DNA from: Xiphydria camelus
Lineage: Eukaryota; Arthropoda; Insecta; Hymenoptera; Xiphydriidae
Direction of reading: 5' to 3'
NCBI GenBank assembly: GCA_963678675.1
Contig: OY783197.1
Location: 22,549,934-22,613,933 of the forward strand
Length of the DNA stretch: 64,000 bases
Shown here: in pieces, positions 24,274 through 35,800 of the stretch
How the letters are laid out: each line of letters opens with the position of its first letter
Position numbering within the stretch: position 1 is the stretch's first letter
Translations under genes and position numbers: made by a program
Notes under the pieces: model-generated
The model's input: only the letters and a program-made list of their open reading frames with translations
The model's database searches: none
What the model was told of the DNA's origin: nothing

Positions 24274-25701
24274 TACATGGGTCACGTGGATCCAACTGAT
24301 TTTTAAATAATAGCCACATGAATAACATCCGTCCAATAAAGATCGATAAATTACTAGCTTTTTCAGTCCGCGACTTCGTCTGCGTGGATCTCAAAATAAA
24401 TAATATAGAAATACCCATCCAAATTTTCATCCGCTATTGTATCCCCTTAAGGAATGAATATCCAAAAATCCTGAAACACGTCTTTCTTCATTTCTAATCG
24501 AAATGCAAAATACCAATTTTCATGAATTTAACTTCAAAAATGACAGATTTCCATAGAAATTTATATTCCCTATTTTACCACTTTAGGAGTAATATAGAAT
24601 TTCGTAAAATCCTTTTTTATTGGGTACTTACATTACAAAAAAAAAACCTACTGTCCTTTGGAGTTATTAGCTTTAGCGGTTTCGGCTCGGCGTTGATGAA
24701 TCAGTCAGTCGGTCAAGACGTGTTCTTTTATACATATAGACTTTTTAATCATTTTAGAATATCTAATCATCGTATCTACGTAAGAAACGAAATGACACAT
24801 TCAAAAGCGATCGTGAATCTATATATGCGCGAGAAATAAGCTGCTTCGCTAAAAGAGTCATGACTTCTTTCTTTGAGTTTTCTCAATAAAGTCTACGGAT
24901 GATTTTCATACATTATGGTGCTTTGAAGCGACGAATGACTCAAAAACAGTGCCCCGCTCGATGCCACTCTTTTCGCGTATCAATTAACGAACAAATACGA
25001 GAAATGCGCGAAGGAGCAGCGAGGAGTTGGGACGTTGCGAATTGGAGGGTAAACAAACCGAGCACTCTCAATAATCGCGACGACAATATGGTACGAACGA
25101 AGCCAACCAAAGGGAAATAGAGGCGCTCTCTCTCTTCGAGAAGTGGTCGTTGAAACAGAAACGCGCTGTTCCGGAGTCGTATTGATGCAACCACCGTTGT
25201 ACGTGCCGCGTTGGGAAATCGCGCGCGCGCGCGCACGCTACTCTGCCGCGAACACGGCGGGCAATTATTGGCGCGCTGTATGGTCCCCTCGATCGGCTGT
25301 TATTTCGCCACCGTAATTGCGCGGCGGCGCATAATTGCCGAGACCTCCTCGCGCGAGATTCGTTCCCTGCTGATTAATCTAATTTAATTAAAGCTTCGCC
25401 CCGCACGAGTGCGAACGCTTTAGAGGTTAGAGAAGTACGCGAAGTAGAGCGAGTCTTCGCGAATTCGCGCCTCCCGCGCGCAGAGCGGCGATCGTCCGTT
25501 CCCTGAGTACAATAGAAGCGCTCAGCCTCGACTGGCCGCACGGTGGCGTTGCATCTCGTTTCCGCAACGCGCTATTGGCGACGAGGAGGACTCTGCGAGT
25601 AATTGTATATATCAGCGCCGAGCAATTACTCGAAATCCGCAATTTACGTCGCCGCCAATTGTTCGAATTTAATTAAAACTCTCTCGCCGCGAACCAACCA
25701 G

Positions 25702-25716
25702 CCCCCCCCCCCCCCC
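25702..25716. repeat. Poly-C run
   Basis: Fifteen C in a row. Other homopolymers of note are G13 at about 7852-7864 and a C run at 57577-57590. These are prone to assembly and read errors. Confidence 0.9.
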
Positions 25717-26173
25717 TTTACTAGCTTTGGCGCGGAGCCGCCGTCGTCGAACTTATTAATTATCGGGGACAGCGTATCGACAAGCCAACGGTGCGATTGG
25801 AAAGCGAGATTCGAGACTGAGAAATTTCGTACGCCAATGCCTTTCACGGCTCCTTGTTCTCGACCCTCTCAGGACTCTGCCTCTCGAGGGAGCTTCTACG
25901 GGGAGGAATGAAACGAGCGCGTCGCGATTGTTTCCGTCGCGGCGGCACGGACGTCTCGAAAGTGTCGAATCGTTCGGAAAAACGTCCAAGTTTTATCGCC
26001 GTGTTATGAGAGTTCTCCTGGTTAATGGAGGAGTGGTGGGAGAGAGGGGGAGAAAGTTGTTTTCCTTCGAGTATAGTGGTAACCATTACGTTCAGCGTGA
26101 TTGCCTCGTTCACTTTTCTATATTTGATATGGATAATTCGTAAGTCGATTCGTGTGTGGATTAGGCATATATA

Positions 26174-26609
26174 CGGGGTGAGGCATTTAAATTGAGACCC
26201 ATGAATATTTGTAACATAATTAACGCATTTTAGAAAAAACTGTTTCTTGTAAAATTTTGTTGATTAAGAGGGGGAAAGAGGGCTGTATGCTTTATTTTTC
26301 ATTGAGTAGACGTTTCCAAGGTCATTTTAAGATGAACGTTTCTTTCATTAAATGGAAAAAAAAAAAGAAATAAAAAACCCTTCAGACAAAAGTTTTTATA
26401 TGTAGTTTAAGAATTTGTTGAAAAAAATGTAGACTGCCATTTAAAGAAGAAATGTTGACCTATAAAAGTGGCTTTGAAAACGTCTACTAAACATACAGTT
26501 CTATTTACCTCTCTAAAAAAAAAAGAAGTAACTCTTATAAGAAACATTTATATCTAAACTGCGTTATTTTACAGATGTACTCTCGTCTCAATTTAAATGC
26601 CTTACCCTG
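26174..26609. mobile_element. Foldback element, 436 bp, TA-flanked, just upstream of the first visible exon
   Basis: TA at 26172 and 26610 flank ends cggggtgaggcatttaaatt and aatttaaatgccttaccctg. The arms are about 210 bp and continue into the interior (agtagacgtttccaaggtca against tggctttgaaaacgtctact). It ends about 90 bp before the receptor exon at 26702. No coding capacity. Confidence 0.8.
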
Positions 26610-26701
26610 TATATATGACATTAATCGTGTATTTCTTTGTTTCATCATTAATATTAATATTATTTATTGATATTAATCATGCATGCGTGTGTTTTTTGTA
26701 G

Positions 26702-26863
26702 GAGCCATTTTCACCGAAGATCAGAAGGACAGTCCGTCGGAGCTGGCATTCAAGTACGCCGTCTACAGGATCAACAAGGACAAGACTCTCCTGCCGAACA
26801 CCACGCTGGTCTACGACATCGAGCACGTGCCCAGGGACGACTCGTTCAGGACCTCGAAGAAAG
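26702..26863 (+). CDS. Grik2-like: Kainate receptor exon: start of amino-terminal domain
   Basis: Encodes fragment residues 1-54 plus the first base of residue 55. The reading GAIFTEDQKDSPSELAFKYA is the classic first beta strand and helix of the ionotropic receptor amino-terminal domain. It is followed by a YRINKD segment, a sequon (NTT) and a PRDDSF motif. The acceptor is a T-rich tract ending ttttttgtag at 26701 and the donor is gtaaat at 26864; both boundaries are phase 1. The Gly codon at the left edge needs one base from an upstream exon that would carry the signal peptide and the usual 'IRIG' end. I could not find that exon. The methionine at 26683 is intronic and is not a start. Confidence 0.95.
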
Positions 26864-27791
26864 GTAAATCGTGGGAAATGAAAGATTAATATTATTGATC
26901 TCGTCTTCGTATTATTTAACGCGATTATTTGATTAAAAGAAATTTTACAGCAAGTATATAGAATTGGATTACTTTGCATTTTGTTGCGAACGACAATGCG
27001 TAACAGCGGTTTTGTAGTAAATCCGCATCGAAACTGTTATTACGAATTCATTAACCGAAACAGAAACTATTTCGCTGCCGCGTTCACCGGGGGAATATCG
27101 TATAACTAATTTCCAATTTCCTCGACTGAAAACGATGGCGTTACAAATCAACACTCTCCTTATCATTCGACGCCATCGCAACTATTGTAAGCGATTCTCT
27201 CGAAATTCGCGCGCTTGAATCAGTTTCCCAGGACAAAGTGGGAAGATTAACGAGTTTCCCTCGAAGATCGAGTCGATTCGCGGCCCTCGCGCGCGCGGAT
27301 TCTCCCATTTAAATTATAAATTAACAGAGTTTCGAAGGCGGCGTGTCGATGGGCGCCTCGAGTGCGCCAACGCCACCTCGACGAACGCTACGATGTTACC
27401 CCCCGTCCACTTATCCGAGAAACCCTCGGTAACTAGAAGGAGATCGATGGACCGAAAGTCCGCGCGGTGCACTAAAGTTCCTTTTATTCATTTTAAGCGA
27501 AGAATGCGCGTCGAATTCGACTCGCTTTCGCATACATCTCGTACCGTCGTTCTCTGTTTTACACCGCGTATCTTATCATCGTCTTTCCACACCCTCGCTT
27601 TTCTCGCGCGAATGTGCCGCCACGCGATACTACCGATAAGACACGAAGTCGCAATCCGATAAGATTCTCGGTCATCTCGAGATCGCTTCCGCGGCGTCGC
27701 GACGCTGGCAATCTCGGCGGTTTACGAAATCGGGTTATCGCCTCTCGAAACTGCAAGGCTGCAGTGATCGAGGGAATGCGTAGATAAAGTA

Positions 27792-28496
27792 CGAGGCTTG
27801 TCCAGAAAGTAAGTACCGTTTTGTTCTACCGCCGCCACAGCGCTAGCGACGACGTTCCGCGCATGCGCTCTAGTCTCCTTGGTTCATTGTCGAACAGCTG
27901 ACGCAATCTCGGCAAAATTCTGTTGTGTTTACATTCGCTAGTGTTCACTCAAAATGTTTAAAACAATTTCTGATCCCGCCGACAGTGAAGTTCGATCTGT
28001 AATACGATTTTTGAATGCAAGAAATGTGAAGCCTGCTGAAATTCATCGTCAACTCACAGAAGTTTATGGACAAAACGTTATTAGTGATGGCATGGTAAGA
28101 AAATGGGTTCGGCAATTCAATGATGGGCGAACCAATGTTCATGACGAGGCTCGCAGCGGGCGGCACTGTGTTCTGGGACAGAAAGGGCATTCTGCTTGTT
28201 GATTTTCTGCCCAGAGGGGACACAATAAATGCGGAACGATATTGTGAAACGCTTTGACAGCGATGACGGCGTTGAAGACGGTGTTCGGCAATGGCTCTCG
28301 TCAATGGCGGCATCTTTCTATGAAGAGGGTATAGAAAAGTTGGTTTCTCGCTACGACAAATGTCTAAAGAATGGTGGAAACTATGTAGAAAAATAGTTTA
28401 GGATGTCCTCTTTCTTATAAAAATAAATTTTGTTCGAAAAAAAAATTGCGTATGTGTTTATTTCTAAAACGGTACTTACTTTCTGGACAAGCCTCG
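27792..28496 (+). mobile_element. mariner-type DNA transposon, internally deleted (705 bp)
   Basis: Perfect 31-bp terminal inverted repeats at 27792-27822 and 28466-28496, beginning cgaggcttgtccagaaagta, flanked by TA duplications (27790-27791, 28497-28498). A full mariner is about 1.3 kb, so roughly half is missing. The intact ends mean it could in principle still be moved by a transposase supplied in trans. Exact ends plus eroded coding sequence suggest a fairly recent, already defective copy. Confidence 0.93.
27954..28396 (+). pseudogene. mariner transposase remnant
   Basis: The start at 27954 opens 82 codons. MFKTISDPADSEVRSVIRFL and the following residues, through VRKWVRQFNDGRTNVHDEAR, form the mariner helix-turn-helix N-terminus. 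At about 28163 the sequence jumps, in another frame, to the FWDRKGILLVDFLPRG region of the catalytic domain. At about 28252 it jumps again to the C-terminal tail (SFYEEGIEKLV ... RYDKC ... GGNYVEK, stop at 28394-28396). The segments with all three catalytic aspartates are deleted. The protein cannot be functional as a transposase. The N-terminal fragment alone could still bind ends. Confidence 0.9.
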
Positions 28497-28552
28497 TAAT
28501 ATCGCAGATCGTCTCTCAAACCGAGAAATGTCGAATCTCTCTCGATATTTGC

Positions 28553-28990
28553 ATATTGACGAAAAATGTACTTGATCGAAATAAACGTGTTTTTTTTTTG
28601 ATAGTTTAAGAGCACATTTATTCGATTCGAATACAGAGAAAAAATTAGTAGATTTGATCCAATTGCCGGTTATGAGCAGGGGAATGTCAATTTAGTTACT
28701 TGAATTAAATAATTTGAATTATAATGATTGACAACGGTTTGACGAAAACAAAAAATAATCAGTTCTACCAAATTATTAGTTCAAGTAACTAGATCTATGT
28801 TCTCCAACTCGTGACCGCTGATTGTCTCTCAGTAAATGAATATCGATTTGATCGAAATATTTGACATTCAATCGAATCAATAATATTTACATTCGTCCAA
28901 TTGATATTCATTCTAACTGAATAATTAATGTGCTCTTACGACTATTAAAAAGCATGTTTATTTCGATGAAATAAATCTCTTCTCAGTGTT
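28553..28990 (+). mobile_element. MITE family D copy 3, with nested element
   Basis: Outer ends attgacgaaaaatgtacttg and atctcttctcagtg. D-family motifs (tcgaaataaacgtgtttttt, agagcacatttattcgattc) lie to the left, with their mirror (taatgtgctcttacgac, catgtttatttcgat) to the right. The two halves are separated by a 200-bp insertion at 28633-28832. Confidence 0.75.
28633..28832. mobile_element. CAGAGAAAA-type MITE nested in MITE D
   Basis: Ends cagagaaaaaattagtagat and the reverse complement of ctgattgtctctcag, with TA on each side that splits the D-family sequence 'gaata / aatga'. The interior has mirrored 'agttacttgaat' and 'gttcaagtaact'. Confidence 0.7.
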
Positions 28991-30205
28991 TACATGGAAA
29001 AATATAAGAATTGAAAATTTAGTTCCTCCTTTAATTTCTAAAACTTGTTTCTTTCTTTATCCGCAATCGCGTTCGAAACCACGAATTACTCAAGTCCGTT
29101 TTAACTGTCGAACATGCCGCGCAGCGCCATACGAAAGAATCGACTAGTTGCTGTCGAGGCGAGGATACGGCGTGGAGAATCCTCTCGCGCAAATTTCGAC
29201 GGATCGGCTTTAAAAGCTTCCTGCAGCGAAGCTGTCTCAGTCGGCTCCTCCAAATACGTAACTATGGAAAGAACTTTTGCCAGCCCCAGCGTCGTCTCTG
29301 GCCCCGTCAAGAAAGGAAATCGACACCGCCGGAGCCTCCTTGAGAGGGAAAGTCTGGAGGGAGAGAGAGAGAAAGATAGAGAGAGCTCGACTTATCGAAA
29401 ACTTTTTTTCCCGCTCCGAGAGGGGAAAGCATCGCCCCCTCCGGCCCCTCGGAACATTCGCAACGACTTTTAAGCCTGTGACGCGGACTCATCAATTATA
29501 CACGCAATTTAATAACGAGGTGACGAACGTCCCTCTCGAGGCCCTCTCAAGAACTCCGCGGGCTCGACGGAGAGTGAGGAGCAGCGGAGAGGAGGAGTGA
29601 TGAGACGTTCGTCGGAGTGACGTTAAAAAATACATTTCCTTCCTCTCGAAAGTCTCTATCAGGGAATCGCAGGCTGGATGTCCCTCTGTCCCGCCGTTTC
29701 TTTCGCTTTCTCTTGTTCAATTACCCATTGTACTTTATTAATCGTCTGTCCGTTAAATTATTTCTTACTTCTTTTTCTTGTGAAATGAATATCACGAATT
29801 TTCCGCCCGTATACATGTGCAAGTTAACGGGAATTAAAATGACTTTCTGGCACTTCTTGACTTTCAATGGCACTTGTCTACTCAAACCCCCACGAGAAAG
29901 TTATACGAATTATAAAAAAAATTTGAAATAGGTACTTGTGTAAAACGAGCATTCAAAATATGTACGTTTTTATCGCTTTTTATACCTATACTTCGCTGGT
30001 ACTTAAAAATATTTTATAGATTTTAAATAAGGTTTTGAGCGTATTAACGAAAAATATATTTTCGATCTTCAAATGCAGCCAATATTTTTGAAAGTATTTT
30101 CATTACATAAGAAATATATTCTTTTCTTCGTACATTAAAAATATATTTAAAAATATGTGGAAAATAGATTTTTAGTACACGCAAAGTATACAAAAAACGG
30201 CAAAA

Positions 30206-30507
30206 ATGTATGTAAGGAAAGTATCCTAAGTCTATTTGAATCTAGCGCTTAAATCGAGTCGGTAAGTCAGACCTCCTATGGAAACAGACAACCGAATTAC
30301 ACAAGGGACACGTGGTGTGAGAAAAGACGATGTAAGCTACGAAGCAAACATGTCGCAAGAAGTCAAAGTTAAGAATTAAGAAGAATTAAGAACCTAAGAC
30401 TAAACGATAGTTGTCAAGAAACAACAGGGTGAATAACGACATTGAATGTTGTTTCTTTGTTTACAGAGAAACAATTCGTGTATTGTTCCCCAACTCTTAT
30501 ATGTATA
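30206..30507 (+). repeat. Dispersed repeat copy 2 (lacks the 115-bp segment)
   Basis: Near-identical partner of 11252-11669. It reads straight through ctttgtttacag into agaaacaattcg at 30466/30467, exactly where copy 1 carries the extra GT...AG segment. The unique DNA on both sides differs from copy 1. Confidence 0.85.
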
Positions 30508-32136
30508 CAGGGCCTTTGGTTTAATGCACGCCAGTGGAGCGGATTACATGTCGGTTAACGCACTCCATCGGCTATGGTTTCCTGTAATTCAGTGGTAAAC
30601 CGACAGCAAGAAAAACATTGGTCATCTCATTTCATCACTATTGAGATGACCGATGTTTCTAAGACTGATACGTCTATTTGGTGATAACTTTTCCGTAGGA
30701 AAAGCCCTCTTCTGGTAAATCATGAACAATTTATGAAATCTCCCCCAAATTTTCGTAAATAATATTTCACAATGAAAGTAAAAAAATGCATTTCCCAAGT
30801 ATTTCTAACATCCTTCCTTTTTGGAATTTTTTCTGTAATATTTCTTGATATTTCCGAGAACTTCTTTATCCTTTTATTATTTTCCTTACTTACCTAGCGC
30901 GCTGAGCAAATATAATTTCATCGAATACTAAGCTTTTCCACGATGTCGGAGGAAATTCTGAAAAAATTCTTCACAGCACAAATCACACGACGCACACCAC
31001 GGAAAGCAGTTGATTCTCCATTCCCTTTCAGTCCGGCTTTACACATAAGGCACCCTTTAAAGGGGGTTCATCCGTGAATTCGCAAATTCGCAGAATACGC
31101 TTACGCTTCGACGCGAAGCTCGGCACAAGACACCGTCGTTGACTCCACACACGCGGCACTCCGTTAACCATTCCACCGTATATAACACCGGTGGTCGGTG
31201 ACGGCGTGGCTTGAAATTTTTCTCCGTACGTCGAGCACCTGCATGGCTTTTATAACTCCTACTCGAGCCACGGTACGGTCCTCTGGTAAACCCGGGTAAT
31301 ATGTACGTAGTACTAACACGGCCAACGGTGGTATCCGCGAGTATCACTGCCGTTAGGGAGGTTACATTCTTGTCGTAAAGCCCGTAAGCTTCCTCCGTGC
31401 AACGAGGGAAGATTGTTATTTATATAAGTGTACGTCCTTTTTATTGGCTCTCTACTTGGTTGGATGGCGAGCGTCCCACGGGGCGGCCGGTATCTCATTG
31501 CGAGGCCGCGGGGTGACGTATGCGCGTACAGGGTGGTGTTTAAGGGAGTGAGTATACGGCGACTTCGAGAGTCACGTTCGGAATGGAAAAGAACTTTCCA
31601 TTCGAGTATCTCGCGAAGCTCTCCCTCGTTCTCGTATACATTTTCCCAAGAATTTCACTGACGTTACACCGCTCACTTACGGTTGAGCGTACATGAACGA
31701 GATAAAATGAAACGTTATCTCTCGCGCGCGGGGTTACGCAAGGAGCGACGTTTCCCTCGTTCCCACGGATATATGTCAAGCTCGCCTCTTCTCGACGCAG
31801 CGGCACGTCGTACGTCCTCGTAACTTGGTTTATGTAAATTACACGTGCGTATATATTCCAGTAAAACGTACATCGCGCGTACCGCGTCTGTATATGTATA
31901 CGTTCGAGCCGCGAAGTCTTATTTCGCCGGGAAAGATTTCCTTGAAAAGTTCTAAAGGGAAAAATGAGGTGAGAGAAATCATATAATATAATTCTGTTCA
32001 ATTTAAAATTCTGCGTACCCTTCTTTTTTTTTTCATTTCATTCTTCCCCGGCGTCTCGAATTCCCTGAGCGAGCTACGGCTTCGGTGTACGCGATTTCGT
32101 GAAGTTAGGGAGATCCGGGGAGGGTATTGAATATGA

Positions 32137-32571
32137 GCATGCGAATTAAACAAATACATTGAGAAAGAAGATTTTTTACGTGGAAACGAGACAAATTCTT
32201 TTTAGAAAATGTTCTCGCTCCTCCTGTCTAATAATTTGCTCTATATTTTAATAAGCTCGTATTATAATAAAGATAACATTAAGAAACTGAAAATTGGTCC
32301 GATATTGGCATGCAAATTAAATAAATGTTTTTAACGCGGGATCGAGACAAATTCTTTTCGAAAGATGTTCTCGCTCCTACTAAACTTTTTTAAAATTCTA
32401 ATCAACTCGCATAGTAATAAAAATATCATTAAGAAACCGAAAATTGGTCTAATTAGAGCATGCGATTTAAATAAATAAATTGACGAAGGAGAATTTTTAC
32501 GCGGGAATAATAAGCTCGTATAATAGTAAACATAGCATTACAAAACTAAAAATTGGTCCAATATAAGGAAC
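32137..32571 (+). repeat. Tandem array, three units of about 120-168 bp
   Basis: Each unit begins 'gagcatgcgaattaaa' or 'ggcatgcaaattaaataaat' and passes through 'acgcgggatcgagacaaattctttt', 'gttctcgctcct' and 'aagctcgtattataataaa'. Each ends 'attaagaaactgaaaattggtc'. The third unit lacks its middle. AT-rich and non-coding. Confidence 0.75.
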
Positions 32572-34099
32572 GTTATCTTCTACAGAACGCGTACTTCTCA
32601 CAAACAAGTAAAGTTAAGTTCAGGTCGGTTCCCAAGGAATGAGAGCAATAAGTCAGCACATCCTCTCTGACGTGCTTCGGACAAATAACGTAACGAGACA
32701 GGACAGAAGTCGACGAAAGTACGATACGTCGAGCGATCCAACTGTCCAATCGAAAATTGCTATCGCAGTGTCTCCGTTACCAGGAGACATGATACTACAA
32801 TTCGACCTTCTTTTGGTTGGGAGACCCGACTGCATACTTCCATCGTGCCAAGGAATAAAAGAAAGAGGGAACGGAAGAAAGTAAAGGAGAAGAAAAAGAG
32901 AGGGATGGGGAAAGGGGGAGCAAAATCGTGAGAGGAAAAGGTAGGTCGACGAGGACCCGTACAGGGGGTCGCGCGTTGGAGGGGTTGCATAACTTTTGAT
33001 TACAGTTTGAACGACCCTGATGGTGCGTTTAGTAGGGCGTTCCGACCTCCTGCGCCCACCATGAGCCGTCCCCCTTAACACGGACTAGATATGCTGTACC
33101 AACACACACCAGCGTCACTATAGCAGGGGAAGCCCCATCGCCTCGACCGACTCTACTCTAATTGCCTAGACGGCACAACCAACCGTGAATAAAACGGGAG
33201 CTCACGTGAATGCGAAGAGGCGAAAGTCCCTGCAATTCTCCTCGTGGCGAACGTGATGTTAATTCGTGTTCAGAGGCACGAGTGTTGATACTTCTATTCT
33301 GTTAAAAAAAAGATTGCGGATAAGTCTTTTATTCCGATTGGTCTTACATTTGAGAGATATTTTTGCATACGAAAGAAAGCAATAATGCGGTATTTGGCTA
33401 AACAAATTTTCTAATTTTTAAACTCAATTTGTAATCTGTATAATTTTGTCCAAATTTTTCGAATCATTGATAAAAATACATCAGTGAGAACTACCCTATA
33501 TTAGCTTTAAGAATTCAGGCTACATTTTTATTTTTCAGTAAACTTAATGACATTTCATTATTCCCATTTAGTTCCGATTTTATTTTAATCGGACTTCGAA
33601 ATTTCGGTCCTAACGTTGGTACATATTTATGGTTAAAAGTTATAAATTAGTGTCATGGATCAGTGAGTAAGGTTTTAATAATAATCAAATTCCATATCGT
33701 TTCATTTCGAATACCAAGTTCTGGCCTAAAAGAATCGTAGTTTAGAAATTGCGGAAGGGTCGCTTCGAGAAGTCCACGAATAGATTTGTCACCAGTGCAG
33801 GGAATTAAGGAAAAAAGCTTGCTGACGACAATGGCGAGTCGAAGGGGCTTCCTTCCGACGTCACAGTGTTACCAATACGGAGAACCCCGGTTAGCAGTCT
33901 CTCTGGTCTGAGCTTTCGATCGAGGCGGACGACAAATATCGCGCGTGCGACGACGGCTGACTGTTTTCCTCGGAACGCGATATCTCCAAGCGGAAGCGCA
34001 TGCTAAATTTCGCATAATGGGCGCGCGACTCATTGAATAACAACAACAGTGGCTGTTTACGATAAGAAAACTCGAGTTTCTTTCGATTCTCCCACATTT

Positions 34100-34360
34100 T
34101 TTTTAGCGCAGGTTCGAGAAATTGAGAAAAAAATTATTTCCTGCGTATTCTTAATTTTTTATTTTCGGCCTTGTTTGAGCTGAAAAGCAATATTTTGAAA
34201 TGCATTTATATTAATATACATCATCGTGTTCTGAGCTTATTTCTCGCACTCGTGGCTTGGCATAAGTCGTCTCGATGACGTCACAACTTTGTAGAGAGAA
34301 ATATTTATGTAGATTATAAATTGAATTTAAAGATATCGATATTTTTTTTTATAAGAAGAT
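34100..34360 (+). repeat. Dispersed repeat R1, copy 2 (with a deleted inverted copy at 33408-33490)
   Basis: Shares ttttattttcggccttgttt, ctcgcactcgtggcttggca, gatgacgtcacaac and gtagattataaattgaattt with the R1 copy at 20090. The 33408-33490 piece has only the two ends, on the opposite strand (caatttgtaatctgt joined to attttgtccaaattttt). Confidence 0.6.
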
Positions 34361-35477
34361 CGAATTGAAAAACCTCCGATATAACGTCTCTTCAACGCTG
34401 TAGATGTCGCTCGAAGTTAATATAAATTAAATGAAGGAGCAGAGAAAGGTAAAGAACCTCTAACGACGGACGAACGACACAATGTGGAAAATATTTATGC
34501 AAATAAAGGTGCAGACGCGAACGCGAATGTCTCCTCCTTCGATAGACCGCAGTCCTTCCCCATCTTTCCCGTCGATCTTCTCAAAGCAAAGTAGTCACAA
34601 GGCGGAAATCTCCAGACCCAGAAACACATCCGAACCGAAACAAAATCTCGAACGAAATTCCCCTCCATGAATAATTCACGGTCCTCGGCCGTAAAACCAG
34701 GGATTTTAAGACGAGTCGGTCCCACTTTCAAAATGGAACCTGTCCATTCCCACGTTCGTGAGAGCGTGTCGGGAATATCGTTGCTAAAAGGGGGTATATA
34801 CGAGGTGATTGCCCACATATACCTACATATCGATGTATATTCGGACAAATATCGCGTAACCTATTGCCCCGACGAAGCACTTTCATAGAAATGCTTTATT
34901 TTTCGAGAAAATGTTAAGAAAGCACCCCCTGACATTTTGCCAAAAATCGAAATCTCCGGACTCGATCGCCCGACCACCCTATCTCGTGTATTTCCTCGCG
35001 CTGATAACATTCTGTAAAAATATAGCACGCGCGATATACCGCGCTCCTCTCGGCACGAGAGACGTCGCGATAATATCGGAAGAGGGCGGAGCTGCGATGG
35101 ACCGCGTGCACAGAGGATGACGGATAAAGAAGAAATAGGATGGGAGGAGGGATGTTCTCGCGGTCGTGGCGAAGGAGGACCGCGCCACCCTCACCGATGT
35201 ATCTATTTCCTGTCTATTTTCTGCTGGCACAGGATTCGAGGTCGCGATGCGGCAATAATGGATCGGTGTTTCATAAATCTCCATCCTAGCCGCTCTTCTC
35301 CTCTCCTATCCATATCATACTCATCCCTCTTCGTGAAGAGGCTGTCGGAGTTGCGAGCACGTACATACCCCCGCCCTCATCCATTCGAGTGACTTTTCTT
35401 CGCCGCCACTCGTTGCACGCCCGAAGAAGAACGCGCGATAAGGAAATCGACTGGAACTCGAAAACTTTTGTTTCCAG

Positions 35478-35729
35478 CCTGCCAGCTGCTATCCAGATCG
35501 GTGCAGGGGATCTTCGGCCCGTCGGATCCACTTCTCGGCGCTCACATCCAGAGCATCTGCGAGGCCCTGGACGTACCGCACCTCGAGGCCAGGGTCGACT
35601 TCGAACCCACCTTCAAGGAGTTCAGCATCAACCTCTATCCCGCTCAGGATCATCTGAACAAGGCCTTCAAGGACCTCATGGCTTTTCTCAACTGGACGAG
35701 AGTCGCCATCATCTACGAGGAGGACTACG
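35478..35729 (+). CDS. Grik2-like: Kainate receptor exon: amino-terminal domain, lobe 1 core
   Basis: Encodes residues 55-138 and the first base of residue 139. It begins with ACQLLSRSVQGIFGPSD, the 'cysteine ... IFGPS' signature of these domains, followed by HIQSICEALDVPHLEAR. It ends in FLNWTRVAIIYEEDYG, the strand that crosses towards lobe 2. The first cysteine is the likely partner of the cysteine in the 49781 exon (inferred from the conserved disulfide of kainate receptors). The acceptor is ttttgtttccag at 35477 and the donor is gttagt at 35730; phase is 1 on both sides. A long foldback element begins about 70 nt downstream. Confidence 0.96.
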
Positions 35730-35800
35730 GTTAGTCGATCGACTATCTTCTGATTCTTTTCGTGACATAAATCTTTCCTGAATATATTGCAGGAGAAATA

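Larger units (their letters stand above)
1..26701. other. Upstream or first-intron DNA without a recognisable gene
   Basis: No coding exon can be supported here on either strand. The receptor's first coding exon should lie to the left of 26702, either hidden in this stretch or before base 1. GC-rich parts (1-380, 1000-1350, 2000-3180, 5500-6500, 7300-8350, 9720-10640, 13600-14640, 18000-18400, 20700-21700, 22430-24000, 25000-26000) give open frames on both strands at once, as expected from few stop codons. AT-rich parts hold the repeats listed separately. No tRNA, rRNA or recognised conserved protein was seen. Confidence 0.6.
26864..35477 (+). other. Receptor intron (8.6 kb), non-repeat parts
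   Basis: Holds the mariner relic, MITE D copy 3, dispersed repeat copy 2, a tandem array and R1 copies listed separately. Between them, 26870-27790 and 29040-29600 are GC-rich with chance open frames. I recognise nothing in 29600-30200, 30510-32130, 32580-33400 and 34360-35470, apart from a short stem-loop at 30611-30660 (cattggtcatctca paired with tgagatgaccgatg). Confidence 0.7.

Noticed and set aside
24522..24839. 105-codon + strand frame
   Set aside because: AT-rich, Phe/Asn/Arg-rich composition typical of random intronic frames. Nothing recognisable.
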